64,000 nt of DNA from Streptomyces sp. PR69 (GCF_026420845.1 NZ_JAOWCB010000002.1:248001-312000), one strand, 5' to 3'. Shown: positions 8,598-18,550, counted from the stretch's first letter. The notes: generated by a model not told the origin, from the letters alone. Numbers and translations: made by a program.

Positions 8598-9353
8598 GTG
8601 TCCGCCGCACCTCCGTCCCGCCGCGAGGCGACGGCCATGCCGCTGTCGCGTGAACGGATCATCGCCGCCGCGCTCCGCATCATCGACGCCGACGGGGTGG
8701 ACGCCCTCTCCATGCGGCGGCTCGCCGCCACCCTGGGCGTACAGGCGATGTCGCTCTACAACCATGTGGGCGGCAAGGCCGATCTCATCGACGGGGTGGC
8801 GGAGTTCGTCACCCGCGAGATGCGGCTGCCGAAGCCGCTGGAGGGCGGCTGGGAGGACCGCATCCGGACGATCGCCCACGCCTTCCGGCTGACCTCCCTG
8901 CGCCATCCGCGCGCCTGCCAGCTCGTCCTCACCCGCCAGCTCACCTCCCCCACCGCGCTCGCACCGATCGACTGCTCCCTCGCCGTCCTCCTCGACCACG
9001 GCTTCGAAGAGGAGACGGCGGTCAGCGCGCTGCGGATGTTCACCGCGTACCAGGTGGGGTGTCTGCTGCGGGAGTTCTGCTCCTCGTCCGCGTCGCCGCC
9101 GGGAGAGGGCGACGCGGCGGCGCGCGCCCGCACGGACTATCTGGCCGGGTCGGGCTTCCCCGCGGTCGCCAGAGTCGCGCCGGCGCTCGCGGTGATCGAC
9201 CATGAGGCGGAGTTCGCGTTCGGGGTGGAGACGCTGATCGAGGGGCTGCGCAAACACGCGCCTCCCGAGCAGCCCGAACAGCACGAACAGCCCGAACAGA
9301 CCGAGCAGCCCGAACAGCCCGGACAGACCGAGCAACGCGGGCGCGCAGACTGA
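8598..9353 (+). CDS. TetR/AcrR family regulator
   Basis: 251 residues from GTG 8598, or 238 from ATG 8637. The N-terminal helix-turn-helix includes LSRERIIAAALRIIDADG and VQAMSLYNHVGGKADLIDG, the latter being the recognition helix region of the TetR_C_1-like subgroup. The C-terminus ends in a run of EQPEQ/EQTEQ repeats over about 25 residues, an unusual acidic/Gln tail. It probably represses itself and the divergent MBL hydrolase through the inverted repeat at 8521-8573. The ligand is unknown. Confidence 0.9.
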   Translation: MSAAPPSRREATAMPLSRERIIAAALRIIDADGVDALSMRRLAATLGVQAMSLYNHVGGKADLIDGVAEFVTREMRLPKPLEGGWEDRIRTIAHAFRLTSLRHPRACQLVLTRQLTSPTALAPIDCSLAVLLDHGFEEETAVSALRMFTAYQVGCLLREFCSSSASPPGEGDAAARARTDYLAGSGFPAVARVAPALAVIDHEAEFAFGVETLIEGLRKHAPPEQPEQHEQPEQTEQPEQPGQTEQRGRAD

Positions 9354-9402
9354 CGTCTTCATAAGGCGAGCACGCGGACGACACAGCGCGGAGGACGGCG
9401 GC

Positions 9403-10440
9403 GTGAAGAGCGGCACCATCACCCCGGCGGCCCCGGAGGCCGCCGACGACGACACCGCCCCGCACCGCGGCGGCGGCCCGCGCCGACTCGCCGCCTTCTC
9501 GGCCGGCGCGCTCCTCCTCGTCCCAACCGCCGTCGCCGCCTGCCGCGTCGCGGACGTCGACGCCGTCACCCCCCTGCCCCAGCTCCTCGCCTTCCTCCCC
9601 TGGATGCTCGCCCCGGCGGGCGTCGCCCTGCCGCTCGCCCTCCTGGGACGGCGGCGCACCGTCGCCCTGTGGGCGGCCGCGGTGCTCGCGCTCCTCGGCT
9701 GGCATGTCAGGCCGTACGACACCGGGCTGACCGAAGACCCGCCCGGCCCCGTCGCCGCCCGGCTCACGGTGCTCACCTCCAATCTGGAGTTCGGCGGCGC
9801 GACCGAGGGGCTGCTGACGGTGCTCCGCCGCGAGCGGCCGGATCTGGTCTTCGTCCAGGAGTGCAGCCTGACGTGCGCCAAGGCCCTTCAGTCGCGCGTC
9901 TCCACCGCCGACTACCCGTACCGGAACATCGTCGAGGGCGACCCCGCGGAGGGGTCGGCGATCCTCAGCAGGCATCCGCTGAAGCCCGCGCCCGGAGTGG
10001 ACTCCGTCCTCGCCATGCCGGGCGCGACGGCCACCGTCGGCGAGCTGCCGGTGAACCTCCAGCTCGCCCATCCGCTGCCGCCCATCCCCGACGCCGTAGA
10101 CGACTGGCGGCGCGAGCTCGGCCGGCTCACCTCATACGCCGCCGACGCCCGGGACAGCGGCCGTCCGACCCTCATCGCCGGGGACTTCAACGCCACCCAG
10201 GACCACGCCGCCTTCCGCCGCCTCCTCGAAGCCGGCGAGCTGCGCGACAGCGCGACGCTGGCGGGCGCGGCCCGCACCCCGTCGTGGCCGGCCGCGGTCC
10301 GCCGCCCGCTCGGGGCCCAGATCGACCATGTGCTGGTCAGCGAAGACTTCGCGGTACGCGACGCCCGCTTCCTCGACCTCGCGGACACCGACCACCGCTC
10401 ACTGCTCGTCACCCTCGATCTCCACATGCGGACCGAGTGA
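9403..10440 (+). CDS. endonuclease/exonuclease/phosphatase-family membrane protein
   Basis: 345 residues, GTG start with GAGGA about 10 nt upstream. Residues about 25-105 hold three hydrophobic segments; the rest is an EEP domain: TSNLEFGG and FVQEC carry the metal-binding Asn and Glu, GDFNATQDH the catalytic Asp/Asn, and DTDHRSLL the terminal His. This layout is that of the membrane-anchored EEP proteins of actinomycetes, whose active site is predicted outside the cell. Phosphodiesterase activity is inferred; natural substrate unknown. Confidence 0.88.
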   Translation: MKSGTITPAAPEAADDDTAPHRGGGPRRLAAFSAGALLLVPTAVAACRVADVDAVTPLPQLLAFLPWMLAPAGVALPLALLGRRRTVALWAAAVLALLGWHVRPYDTGLTEDPPGPVAARLTVLTSNLEFGGATEGLLTVLRRERPDLVFVQECSLTCAKALQSRVSTADYPYRNIVEGDPAEGSAILSRHPLKPAPGVDSVLAMPGATATVGELPVNLQLAHPLPPIPDAVDDWRRELGRLTSYAADARDSGRPTLIAGDFNATQDHAAFRRLLEAGELRDSATLAGAARTPSWPAAVRRPLGAQIDHVLVSEDFAVRDARFLDLADTDHRSLLVTLDLHMRTE

Positions 10441-10478
10441 CTTGCGTCGATCGCACCCTTCGGGGTCTTTTGTTGACC

Positions 10479-12536
10479 ATGCGCGAACGCGAACGCACGA
10501 CCGGGCTGATGACACCTCCCGACTGGCTGATGGAGGCGCTGCGCCCGCAGCGCGCGCCCGTCCCCTGGGCCGCCGTGGCCCGCGCCGGAGTCGCGCTGTC
10601 CGCGCCGCTGGCGGCCGGCTTCGCCGTCGACCGGCCCGCGTACGGAGCGCTGGCCTCCATCGGCGCGCTCTCCGGCGTCATCGGCGACACCGCCGACGCC
10701 TACCGCATGCGCGTCTTCAATATCGCGGTGCCGCAGCTCTTCGGCGCGGTGGGCGTCACGCTCGGCACGCTGGTGTACGGGGAGGGGTGGGCGGCCGTCG
10801 TCGTGCTGACGCTCGTCGCGCTGGTCTCCGGGATGATCTCCTCCATCGGCGCGGTGGCCTCCGTATCCGGGCTGCTGCTTCTGCTGAACACGGTGGTCGG
10901 ATCCGGCCTCCCGCTGCCCGAGCCCTGGTGGAAGGCGCCGCTGCTGCTCAGCGCCGGAGGGTTGTTCGTCCTGGCGCTGACGCTGCTCGGCTGGCCGTGG
11001 CGCGGCCGGGAGCCCGAACGGGCCTCGGTCGCCGACGCCTACCGCAGCGTCGCGGAGCTGCTGGCCGCGGCCGGCACGGACGCGTACCCGGACCGCCGCC
11101 AGGCCGTCACCCAGGCCCTGAACGCCTCGTACGACCTGATCCTCGCCCGGCGCGCCCGCGCCCAGGAGCGGCGCGGCCCGATGGTCCGGCTGCTCGCGCA
11201 GCTGAACGCGCTGATCCCGCTGGTCGAGGCGGCCGCGGCGGCGCATCTGTACGGGCGGGCCTCGCGGCGGCCCGAGATCGCGGACGCGGTGCGGGATCTG
11301 GCGGACGCGGTCGCCGCCTCCCGCACGGGGCCCGCGCCCCGCACCGGCCCCGCGCCCCGCAACGAGCCGGGATCTTGCACCGGCCCCGCGCCCGGCGCCG
11401 CCGACGAGCCGCCTCCCCTGCCCGAACCGGAGGGCCCGGCCGACCGCGCCGTCGACTCCGCGCTGCGCCACGCCTGGACGACGGTCCACAAGCCCGACCC
11501 GGACCCGTACAACGTCGACGACCGGCTCGGCCGCCCCGCGGCCCTCCGCATCCGCGTCCGCCGCGCCGCCCGCAGCGTCCTGCTCTCCAGGGCCTCCTGG
11601 CGGTACGGCCTGCGCCTCGCGCTCTGCATCGGCCTCGCGCAGACGCTGGTGACGCTGGTGCCGGTGGAACGCTCGTACTGGGTGGCGCTCACCATCACCT
11701 TTGTGCTGAAGCCCGACTTCGGCTCGGTCTTCTCCCGCGCCGTGCTGCGCGCGCTGGGCACCGCGGGCGGGCTGCTGATCGCCATCCCCGTCCTGGCGGA
11801 GGTCCCGCGCGGCTGGTGGGACGTGCCGGTGACGATGGCGCTCGCCGCGCTCATCCCGGCGTTCACGGCGAAGGGGTACGCCTTCCAGACCGCCGCCATC
11901 ACCCCGGTGATCCTGGTGCTCTCCGACCTCATCAACCACCAGGGATTCGATCTGATCCTGCCCCGGCTGACCGACAGCCTCATCGGCTGCGCGATCGCAC
12001 TGATCGCGGGCTATCTGCTGTGGCCGGAGAGCTGGCACGCCCGCATCGGCGACCGGCTCGCGGACGCGGTCCAGGACATCTCGGAGTACGTGGCACGCGC
12101 CTTCCCGCACGAAGCCGCCGAAGCGCCGGCGGCGCACGCCGAGACCCCGGCGGCGCACGCCGAACGGGTCCGCGCCCGCCGCCGCATCTACCGCGATCTG
12201 TCCGCCGTGCGCACCGAGTTCCAGCGCGCCCTGACCGAACCCCCGCCGACGGGCACACGGGCAGCCGCCTGGCAGCCGCTCGTCATCGCCGTCGAACGCA
12301 TCATGGACGCCACCACGGCCGCCCGCGTCCGGGTCGCCCACGGCGCCCCGCCCCCGTCCCCCGCCGAGGTCGCCGCCATCGCCCGGCAGCTCCGCGAACT
12401 CGCCGAAGGGCTGCGCTCAAGCGATGTGCTCGTCACGGTCCGCGCCGATCTGGAGGGCGACGAGAAGGGCATCCTGGCCCCTCTCCGCCACGAGGTGACG
12501 GCGGCCCGCGCGATCGCCTCCCCCACCCGCCGCTGA
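10479..12536 (+). CDS. FUSC-family membrane protein (aromatic-acid exporter type)
   Basis: 685 residues. Two blocks of hydrophobic segments (about residues 30-170 and 380-515) flank a central cytoplasmic region with a Pro/Arg/Thr-rich insert (PAPRTGPAPRNE). The second block contains the FUSC signature area (YWVALTITFVLKPDFGSVFS). Such proteins resemble AaeB/YccS exporters. ATG 10479 is used; ATG 10509 is an alternative and neither has a strong ribosome-binding site. It starts 38 bp after the EEP gene and may be co-transcribed. It converges on the S4 protein gene. Confidence 0.85.
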   Translation: MRERERTTGLMTPPDWLMEALRPQRAPVPWAAVARAGVALSAPLAAGFAVDRPAYGALASIGALSGVIGDTADAYRMRVFNIAVPQLFGAVGVTLGTLVYGEGWAAVVVLTLVALVSGMISSIGAVASVSGLLLLLNTVVGSGLPLPEPWWKAPLLLSAGGLFVLALTLLGWPWRGREPERASVADAYRSVAELLAAAGTDAYPDRRQAVTQALNASYDLILARRARAQERRGPMVRLLAQLNALIPLVEAAAAAHLYGRASRRPEIADAVRDLADAVAASRTGPAPRTGPAPRNEPGSCTGPAPGAADEPPPLPEPEGPADRAVDSALRHAWTTVHKPDPDPYNVDDRLGRPAALRIRVRRAARSVLLSRASWRYGLRLALCIGLAQTLVTLVPVERSYWVALTITFVLKPDFGSVFSRAVLRALGTAGGLLIAIPVLAEVPRGWWDVPVTMALAALIPAFTAKGYAFQTAAITPVILVLSDLINHQGFDLILPRLTDSLIGCAIALIAGYLLWPESWHARIGDRLADAVQDISEYVARAFPHEAAEAPAAHAETPAAHAERVRARRRIYRDLSAVRTEFQRALTEPPPTGTRAAAWQPLVIAVERIMDATTAARVRVAHGAPPPSPAEVAAIARQLRELAEGLRSSDVLVTVRADLEGDEKGILAPLRHEVTAARAIASPTRR

Positions 12537-12574
12537 CGCCGGGCGAACCGGAGGCGGGCGACACCGCGCAGGGC

Positions 12575-13000
12575 TCAGCGGCCCCGCCCGCTCGGGGCCT
12601 CGGGGCCGCGCGGGCCGCCGAGGCCCTGGAGGCGCTCCAGCTCGCGGCGGTCGCGCTTCGTCGGGCGGCCCGTGCCGCGGTCGCGGACGGCGACGGGGGC
12701 GGTGAACTCGCGCGGCGGGGGCGGGGGGCTCTTGTCCTCGTAGCACTGGACCGCGACCGGCGCGCCGACCCGCTTGCGGACCAGCCTGGAGACGACGACG
12801 ATCCGCTCGCGGCCCGCGTGGAAGACCCGCACCTGGTCGCCGGGGCGGAGGGCATGCGCGGGCTTGACCCGGTCGCCGTTCACCCGGACGTGGCCCGCCC
12901 GGCAGGCCGTGGCGGCCTGGGACCGGGTCTTGGTGAGCCGTACGGACCAGATCCATGCGTCGACCCGTACCGGGCCCTCATCCGTCGCGTCTGCTGCCAT
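12575..13000 (-). CDS. S4-domain RNA-binding protein (HslR/Hsp15-like)
   Basis: 141 residues. The N-terminal S4 domain is clear: VRVDAWIWSVRLTKTRSQA, then CRAGHVRVNGDRVKPAHALRPGDQV, the standard alpha-L RNA-binding layout. The C-terminal half is basic with a Pro run (SPPPPPRE) and an Arg/Gly tail. The family member Hsp15 binds stalled 50S subunits carrying nascent peptide; by analogy this is a ribosome-recycling heat-shock protein acting in the cytoplasm. It is monocistronic and convergent with the FUSC gene. Confidence 0.9.
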   Translation of the reverse strand: MAADATDEGPVRVDAWIWSVRLTKTRSQAATACRAGHVRVNGDRVKPAHALRPGDQVRVFHAGRERIVVVSRLVRKRVGAPVAVQCYEDKSPPPPPREFTAPVAVRDRGTGRPTKRDRRELERLQGLGGPRGPEAPSGRGR

Positions 13001-13221
13001 GGTCCCGACTGTACGACGCCGGGGCCGCCGGATCCTCCGACTTCTCCAAGGCCGGTGCAGGGCCCCGGATCATGGGGCTGTCACGGAGGGCCGTCTGTTC
13101 CGCAGGGCAGCCGCCCGCCCCTCACCCCTCCCCGTGCGTCCCACTACGATGCGCTCGATCTCATCCAACTCATCGGCTTATCCGATCCGCTCGCTCGCCA
13201 TGGACTTCTGAGGGGTTGCCG

Positions 13222-14211
13222 ATGGCCGCACGCCGACGACGCTTCGCACCGGACTTCGACCCGGTCTTCGGGGACCGCCCTCTCGCCGCCGCGCTGCACG
13301 ACATCGTTATCGGACGCTGGCAGACGGCCCGCGACCTGCTGTACGAGACCGGCGACGACTGGCCGCTGCGCACTCACCGGCTGCGGCTGCTGGCGCACAC
13401 CGCCGCGGAGACCTCGGCCGCCGAGAGCTGGCGGGCCGCGGAGCCGGACAGCGCGGACGCGGCGGTGCTGGGGGCCGCGACGCAGGTCGTACGGGTCCTG
13501 CACAGCGCGGTCGCCGCATGCGGACACAGCACGGGCCCCGGCGGGTGCGCAGCCGACCGTACGGTGCTGGACAGGGCGGTGCTGACCTGCCTGAAGGCCG
13601 CAGACGCCCGGCCCGCCGACCCCATGCCCTGGGTGTCGCTGCTGACGCTTGCACGGCTGTACGAGGACGGGGTCTCACCACGCGAACTGTGGCGCTGGCA
13701 GGACGAGTTGCGCCGCCGCGACCCGTACAGCATGGAGGGCCATGTGCAGCTGCTGCGCTACTACTCTGCCCGCTGGCACGGCACGCACGGCACGATGTAC
13801 GACTTCGCCCGCGACGCGGCGGGCGCGGCCCCGCTCGGCTCGCCGCTGCCGGTGCTGGTGCAGATCGCACGTGTGGAGGAGTACCGCTATATCTCCGACA
13901 TGGCGCGCGGCCGCCCCGTCCGCGGCTTCGACCAGCACTGGAAGCACGAGCTGGCGGAGGTCGAGGTCCGCCGCACCTGGCACCGCTGGATCCTCGGCCG
14001 TCCGCCGGGCCCGCCGGCCCCGTACGAGGTCGGCGACCTCAACTGTCTGACGCACGCCGCCTGCCATGCGGGGCTGAAGGAGCAGGCCCGCTCCCTGTTC
14101 GCGCTGCTCGGGCGGCAGGCGTCCCGGGTCCCCTGGTCGTACACCGGGGACCCGGCCGAGCAGTTCACCCGCTTCAGAAAGGCGGTGGGCGCGGCGGGCC
14201 CGCTGGGCTGA
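13222..14211 (+). CDS. conserved hypothetical protein, TPR-like
   Basis: 329 residues; ATG 13222 with GAGGGG 6 nt upstream. It starts with a basic run (MAARRRRF) and continues as helical, Arg/Ala/Trp-rich sequence with pairs of helices of TPR type (VSLLTLARLYEDGVS, YSMEGHVQLLRYYS). No catalytic motif or membrane segment is seen. Similar cytosolic proteins are widespread in Streptomyces without known function. It ends in a hairpin shared with the convergent phosphatase gene. Confidence 0.75.
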   Translation: MAARRRRFAPDFDPVFGDRPLAAALHDIVIGRWQTARDLLYETGDDWPLRTHRLRLLAHTAAETSAAESWRAAEPDSADAAVLGAATQVVRVLHSAVAACGHSTGPGGCAADRTVLDRAVLTCLKAADARPADPMPWVSLLTLARLYEDGVSPRELWRWQDELRRRDPYSMEGHVQLLRYYSARWHGTHGTMYDFARDAAGAAPLGSPLPVLVQIARVEEYRYISDMARGRPVRGFDQHWKHELAEVEVRRTWHRWILGRPPGPPAPYEVGDLNCLTHAACHAGLKEQARSLFALLGRQASRVPWSYTGDPAEQFTRFRKAVGAAGPLG

Positions 14212-14247
14212 CCCGCCGCGCCGGAACCCCTTCCGGGCTCCGGGTCA
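14209..14247. terminator. bidirectional terminator containing both stop codons
   Basis: TGACCCG (14209-14215) pairs with CGGGTCA (14241-14247); inside it CCGGAA (14221-14226) pairs with TTCCGG (14231-14236) around a CCCC loop. The outer arms include the TGA stop of the rightward gene and, on the other strand, the TGA stop of the phosphatase gene, so the whole 34-bp gap is one hairpin serving both convergent genes. Confidence 0.7.
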
Positions 14248-16323
14248 GACGCCGATGCCGCGGCCGTCCTTGCGGTAGACCGCCACCACCGACGGGCGGA
14301 CGATCCGGCCCGGGCCGTCAGGCCAGACGCTGGCCGGGTTCTCCACCGTCGCGCCGTCGACCTCGCCCGGGTGCTGCACGGCGACCAGGACACGGCGGTC
14401 CTGGATGATCGGCCCGCAGGTCTCCGCGCCCGCCGGCACCGTCAGGAACTGCTTGATCTCGCCGCGCCGCTCGCCGCGCGTCGCCACGCCGAACAGTCCG
14501 TCGTGCGAGCCGAGCTTGTTGCCGTCCGTGGAGATCCACAGATTGCCGTGGTCGTCGAAGGCCACATTGTCCGGGCAGGAGATCGGGCTGACCTTGTCCT
14601 TGGGGAAGCCCGCGAAGTACGTCGCCGGGTCCTCCGGGTCGCCCGCGACCAGGAACAGCCGCCAGGCGAAGCCGTCGCTCGCCGGGTCGTCCCAGTGCTC
14701 GGCGAGCTCCAGGACCTGGCCGTGCTTGTTCTGGTTGCGCGGGTTGGCCTCGTCGGCGGCCGGGTAGCCGTCCTTGCCGCGGTTGGTGTTGTTCGTCAGC
14801 GCGACATAGACGCGGCCGGTGCGCGGGGAGGGCTCGACGTCCTCGGGGCGGTCCATCTTGGTGGCGCCGACCTTGTCGGCGGCCATCCGGGTGAAGACGT
14901 ACACCTCCTCCGCGGTCATGCCGGGGACATGCGAGGTGTCGCCGGTCGCCAGCGGAATCCACACGCCGGAGCCGTCGAACTCGCCGTCGCTCGGCAGCTT
15001 GCCGCTGCCGTCGACGTCCTGCGGCGAGTCGCCCGTCAGCTTGGCGACGTACAGCGTGCCCTCGTCGAGGAGCGTGGCGTTGTGCTCGCGGGCGTGCCGG
15101 CTGTTGCCCTTCTTCATCCGCTTGGACGAGACGAACTTGTAGAAGTAGTCAAAGCGCTCGTCGTCGCCCATGTAGACCACCGGGCGGCCGTCGGACGTCA
15201 GCCGCGGCTGCGCGGCCTCGTGCTTGAAGCGGCCGAGCGCCGTGCGCTTGCGCGGGGTGGAGTGCGGGTCGTACGGGTCGACCTCGACGACCCAGCCGAA
15301 GCGGTGCGACTCGTTCGGCTCCTGCGCTGCGTCGAAGCGCTTGTCGAACCGCTCCCACTTGCGCGAGGTCGCACCCGAGCGGATGCCGTAGCGCTTGTCG
15401 GACGGGCTGGAGCCATGGGCGAAGTACTGGTTGAAGTTCTCCTCGCCCGACAGGATCGTGCCCCACGGGGTGGTGCCGCCCGCGCAGTTGTTGAGCGTGC
15501 CGAGCACCTTGCGGCCGGAGCGGTCGGCGGAGGTCTTCAGCAGATCGCTGCCCGCGGCCGGGCCGGTCAGCTCGAACTCGCTGGTCGCGGTGATCCGGCG
15601 GTTGAGGTAGTGGCGGGTCACCGGGGTGAGCTTGCCGCTGCGCCACTCCTCCTGGACCACGACGACGGACAGGCCGTGGGCGGCCCAGGCGATCTCGACC
15701 TGCTCACGGGTCGGGTTGTCGGAGTCGTAGTCCTTGAACATCAGCTGCTCGTCCGTGTACTCGTGGTTCGCCACGAGCACCTGGCGACGCCACTCGCGGG
15801 GCAGCGGGAGCAGCGAGAGGAAGTCGTTGTTGTAGCCGAACTGACCGGCCTGCGCCTTGGCGCTCTGCCGGTCCGGGTGGAACGCGGGCGCGCCGCGCAG
15901 AATCGGTTCTCCCCAGCGGATGACGACGTTCTGGGCGTAGCCCTCGGGGACGGTCACCTTGTCGTCGGTGTTCGGCGCGACCGGGGTGAAGCGCAGACCC
16001 CGGGCTCCGTCGGCCCTGCCGGGGCGGTGCCAGCGGTCTCTGCCCGCGGGCGCGGCGGGCGCGGCGGGCGCGGCGGCCTCGGCGGAGGACGCGCCCTGGA
16101 CGACGGCCGCGCCGCCCGCGGCGGTGGCGACGGTCACCACGGCGGCGGCGCGCATCATCGAGCGGCGCGACAGGGCGCCCGCGATGACATCGCCCGCGTA
16201 CTCGTTGTCGCTGGTGTTGGGCACCTCGTGGAAGCAGGCGTCGCCGCAGCGGTAGCGGCAGGTGAGAGCGGAACGACCACCCGAATGGCGGTTGACGTTC
16301 AACAGCGGCAGCATTTTGCGCAC
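14245..16323 (-). CDS. Tat-exported PhoX-type alkaline phosphatase (DUF839)
   Basis: 692 residues. Residues about 50-75 hold a twin-arginine signal, SRRSMMRAAAVVTVATAAGG, followed by an Ala-rich region, so the enzyme is exported folded. The mature part has the PhoX-family elements LVANHEYTDEQ, LSGEENFNQYF and PEDVEPSPRTGRVYVALTNN that bind the Ca/Fe cofactor. These phosphatases release phosphate from phosphoesters outside the cell. GTG at 16323 was chosen because a GGAGGAGG stretch lies just upstream; ATG 16314 is the alternative. A PHO box about 100 nt upstream indicates control by PhoP under phosphate limitation. Cys residues near the N-terminus (CRYRCGDAC) are a family trait. Confidence 0.92.
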   Translation of the reverse strand: MRKMLPLLNVNRHSGGRSALTCRYRCGDACFHEVPNTSDNEYAGDVIAGALSRRSMMRAAAVVTVATAAGGAAVVQGASSAEAAAPAAPAAPAGRDRWHRPGRADGARGLRFTPVAPNTDDKVTVPEGYAQNVVIRWGEPILRGAPAFHPDRQSAKAQAGQFGYNNDFLSLLPLPREWRRQVLVANHEYTDEQLMFKDYDSDNPTREQVEIAWAAHGLSVVVVQEEWRSGKLTPVTRHYLNRRITATSEFELTGPAAGSDLLKTSADRSGRKVLGTLNNCAGGTTPWGTILSGEENFNQYFAHGSSPSDKRYGIRSGATSRKWERFDKRFDAAQEPNESHRFGWVVEVDPYDPHSTPRKRTALGRFKHEAAQPRLTSDGRPVVYMGDDERFDYFYKFVSSKRMKKGNSRHAREHNATLLDEGTLYVAKLTGDSPQDVDGSGKLPSDGEFDGSGVWIPLATGDTSHVPGMTAEEVYVFTRMAADKVGATKMDRPEDVEPSPRTGRVYVALTNNTNRGKDGYPAADEANPRNQNKHGQVLELAEHWDDPASDGFAWRLFLVAGDPEDPATYFAGFPKDKVSPISCPDNVAFDDHGNLWISTDGNKLGSHDGLFGVATRGERRGEIKQFLTVPAGAETCGPIIQDRRVLVAVQHPGEVDGATVENPASVWPDGPGRIVRPSVVAVYRKDGRGIGV

Positions 16324-16419
16324 TTCGCTTCTTCCTCCTCCGGCGCACCCGCGCCGAACGTATCGACAGTCTGTCGGAATAAGTCCAGCGATGACGGTAG
16401 GCGCGACGGGGCGCAGCGT

Positions 16420-16448
16420 GGCGGACGAACGATGAACACGGCGTGAAT
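16420..16448 (-). promoter_or_regulatory. PHO box (PhoP-binding direct repeats)
   Basis: On the reverse strand three 7-mers, ATTCACG (16448-16442), GTTCATC (16437-16431) and GTCCGCC (16426-16420), occur at exact 11-bp spacing. This is the architecture of Streptomyces PhoP direct repeat units (consensus GTTCACC plus four variable bases). It lies about 100 nt upstream of the PhoX-type phosphatase start. The rest of the 331-bp divergent gap 16324-16654 contains only candidate promoters, including TTGACA at 16469 on the + strand toward the VWA gene. Confidence 0.75.
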
Positions 16449-16654
16449 CCGGCGGGTCTGAGGCGGGGTTGACATCGTGCGCGTGGTGTGAATGAGGTCG
16501 GCCCCGCCCCTGCGGCGATTCCGGCGGGGCGGCGGCTAACCTTACGTGTCCGCCATGGCCGTCGGTCTGCGTCGAACAGGGCGGCGATCCCCTGGCCCGT
16601 ACGGCCGGAGTGCGGACGAACCACCGCAATCAACTCATGCGAAAGGCCTCGCCC

Positions 16655-18550
16655 ATGGGCATTCGGAGCTTGCTGCGCAAGGTGTTTGGCGGACGCGACC
16701 GTGCGACGGGGCGCGAGGAGTCGACTACGGCGGCGGCCGTCCCGCCGCAGCCCGAACGCCGCGAGGAGTCCGTGTCCGCGGGCAGCGCACCCGCGGACAC
16801 GGCGGCGGCTGCGGACACGGCGGACACGGCCGCACGGCGGGTCCCCTGGCCCACCCCGGAACGCACGCCGAAGCCGGAGCCCGGCGCCACGGGGTCCAGC
16901 GCGGCGGACCTGGTCTCCGCGGCCTTCGACAACCCGGCGCCCCACGCCACCGCGATCCCGCCCCAGCCGGACGCCGAGCGGGAGGACGCCGCCGCGGATA
17001 CGGCTCCGGCTGCGGACGCGCCCGCCCTGCGGCAACGGGCGGCGACCGCTGAGCCCCCCTCCTCCCGGGAGGAGGGCCGCGCGGCCGGGGCGGCGCCCGC
17101 GGACGCCTCGGGTCCGGCAGGGGAGTCGCCAGCACGCCCGGGCGACCCTGCGGACGCCGTCGAAACCGCGGCCGCGTCGGCCGGGGCGGACACGCAGCCG
17201 CCGGCCCCGGCCGGGCCTGCACCCGAGGCCGACGAGCCCCCGGCGGACCTGCCCGCGTCCGCAGCCCCCCGCACGGCGGACACCGCCGACACGCCGTCAC
17301 CGGCGGCCCCTGACGCGAGCGACCACAGCACCCCGGCAGCCACGCCCGTGTCCCCGTCCGCGCCCGAGGACACCGTTCCTGTGGGCGCGGAGCCCGCGGC
17401 AGCGGCCGGAGTCTCGTCTGCCGCCAATGCGGACGAGCCCCCGTCCGCCGAGGCGGACGGCCCCGCGCCCGCGACGACCCCCACGGCCAGCCCCACTGAC
17501 ACACCGTCCCCAACCGCCGCGGGCGCGACCGACGAGCCCGCCGCCGCAGGAATCGCCCCCTCCGCCGCCGTGGCCGAAGCGGCGGCCACCGAGAACCAGC
17601 CCGCACACGAGCCCACGACGGCTCCCGTCACGGACACCGGGGATGCCAGCACCCCGAGCGGCCCCGCGCCGCAGCCCACCACGGCAGCAGCGGACAACCG
17701 CGCCGCGCCGGACGCCGCGCACGAGCCCGCGACGGCTCCCGCGGCCGCGGGCACGACGGGCGACCCCGCGGCCGTACCGGCGACCACCGCCGACGCCGCG
17801 GACGCGAGCGCCGCCCGCGCCCGTGCGGCGAACGGCCCGGCGGCGACCGCGGCGGACGCCGCCCCCGCCTCCCCGCCGGAGGCGACCCCCGCGCCCGCCG
17901 TGTCGCTCGCGCGGGTGAAGGCGCAGGCCGGTGGGGTCGTCGAGGCGTACAAGGCCGCCGGGAGCGCGCTGAAGAAGGCCGGGCTCGGCGGGGTGCGGGC
18001 GCGGGTGTATCTGGTGCTGGACCGGTCCGGGTCGATGCGCGGGTACTACAAGGACGGCAGCGCCCAGCGCCTCGGCGAGCAGGCGCTCGCGCTCGCCGCG
18101 CATCTCGACGAGAGCGCGACGGTGCAGGTCGTGTTCTTCTCGACGGAGGTCGACGGAACCGGCGAGCTGGGCCTCGCCTCGTACGAGGGCCGGATCGACG
18201 AGCTGCACGCCTCCCTCGGCCGGATGGGGCGTACGAACTACCACCTGGCGGTCGAGGAGGTGCTCGCGCTGCACGCCAAGAACCACGGCGACGACACACC
18301 CGCGCTGGTGCTGTTCCAGACGGACGGCGCGCCGGAGTCCAAGACCGCCGCCACCGCGGCGCTCTCCGCGGCGGCGGACCGCCCGGTGTTCTGGCAGTTC
18401 GTGGCGTTCGGCGAGTACGACGCCAAGGCCTTCGACTATCTGCGCAGGCTCCAGGCCCCGAACGCCGGCTTCTTCCACGCGGGCCCGGCCCCCGGCGAGC
18501 TGGCGCACTCCGCGCTGTTCAAGGGCGTGCTGGCGGGCTGGAAGCCCTGA
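16655..18550 (+). CDS. VWA-domain protein with long Ala/Pro-rich region
   Basis: 631 residues. A basic amphipathic N-terminus ([16 protein letters not shown]) precedes about 390 residues of Ala/Pro/Thr/Asp/Glu low-complexity sequence. Residues about 445-631 form a von Willebrand A domain with an intact [13 protein letters not shown], then a Thr in GRTNYH and FQTDGAPES. It resembles the VWA proteins of tellurite-resistance (Ter) systems. ATG 16655 has GAAAGG upstream; ATG 16637 does not. The low-complexity region is disordered and may be a flexible tether. Cytoplasmic; role inferred as metal-dependent scaffold. Confidence 0.85.
   Translation: MGIRSLLRKVFGGRDRATGREESTTAAAVPPQPERREESVSAGSAPADTAAAADTADTAARRVPWPTPERTPKPEPGATGSSAADLVSAAFDNPAPHATAIPPQPDAEREDAAADTAPAADAPALRQRAATAEPPSSREEGRAAGAAPADASGPAGESPARPGDPADAVETAAASAGADTQPPAPAGPAPEADEPPADLPASAAPRTADTADTPSPAAPDASDHSTPAATPVSPSAPEDTVPVGAEPAAAAGVSSAANADEPPSAEADGPAPATTPTASPTDTPSPTAAGATDEPAAAGIAPSAAVAEAAATENQPAHEPTTAPVTDTGDASTPSGPAPQPTTAAADNRAAPDAAHEPATAPAAAGTTGDPAAVPATTADAADASAARARAANGPAATAADAAPASPPEATPAPAVSLARVKAQAGGVVEAYKAAGSALKKAGLGGVRARVYLVLDRSGSMRGYYKDGSAQRLGEQALALAAHLDESATVQVVFFSTEVDGTGELGLASYEGRIDELHASLGRMGRTNYHLAVEEVLALHAKNHGDDTPALVLFQTDGAPESKTAATAALSAAADRPVFWQFVAFGEYDAKAFDYLRRLQAPNAGFFHAGPAPGELAHSALFKGVLAGWKP

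Noticed and set aside
10455..10475. ACCC-TTCG-GGGT hairpin followed by CTTTTG as terminator after the EEP gene
   Set aside because: The stem is only 4 bp and it sits immediately before the FUSC start, so it is too weak to call.
16630..17952. 440-codon antisense frame rich in Ala/Gly/Ser within the VWA gene
   Set aside because: It mirrors the Ala/Pro low-complexity region of the VWA protein and has no ribosome-binding site or domain.
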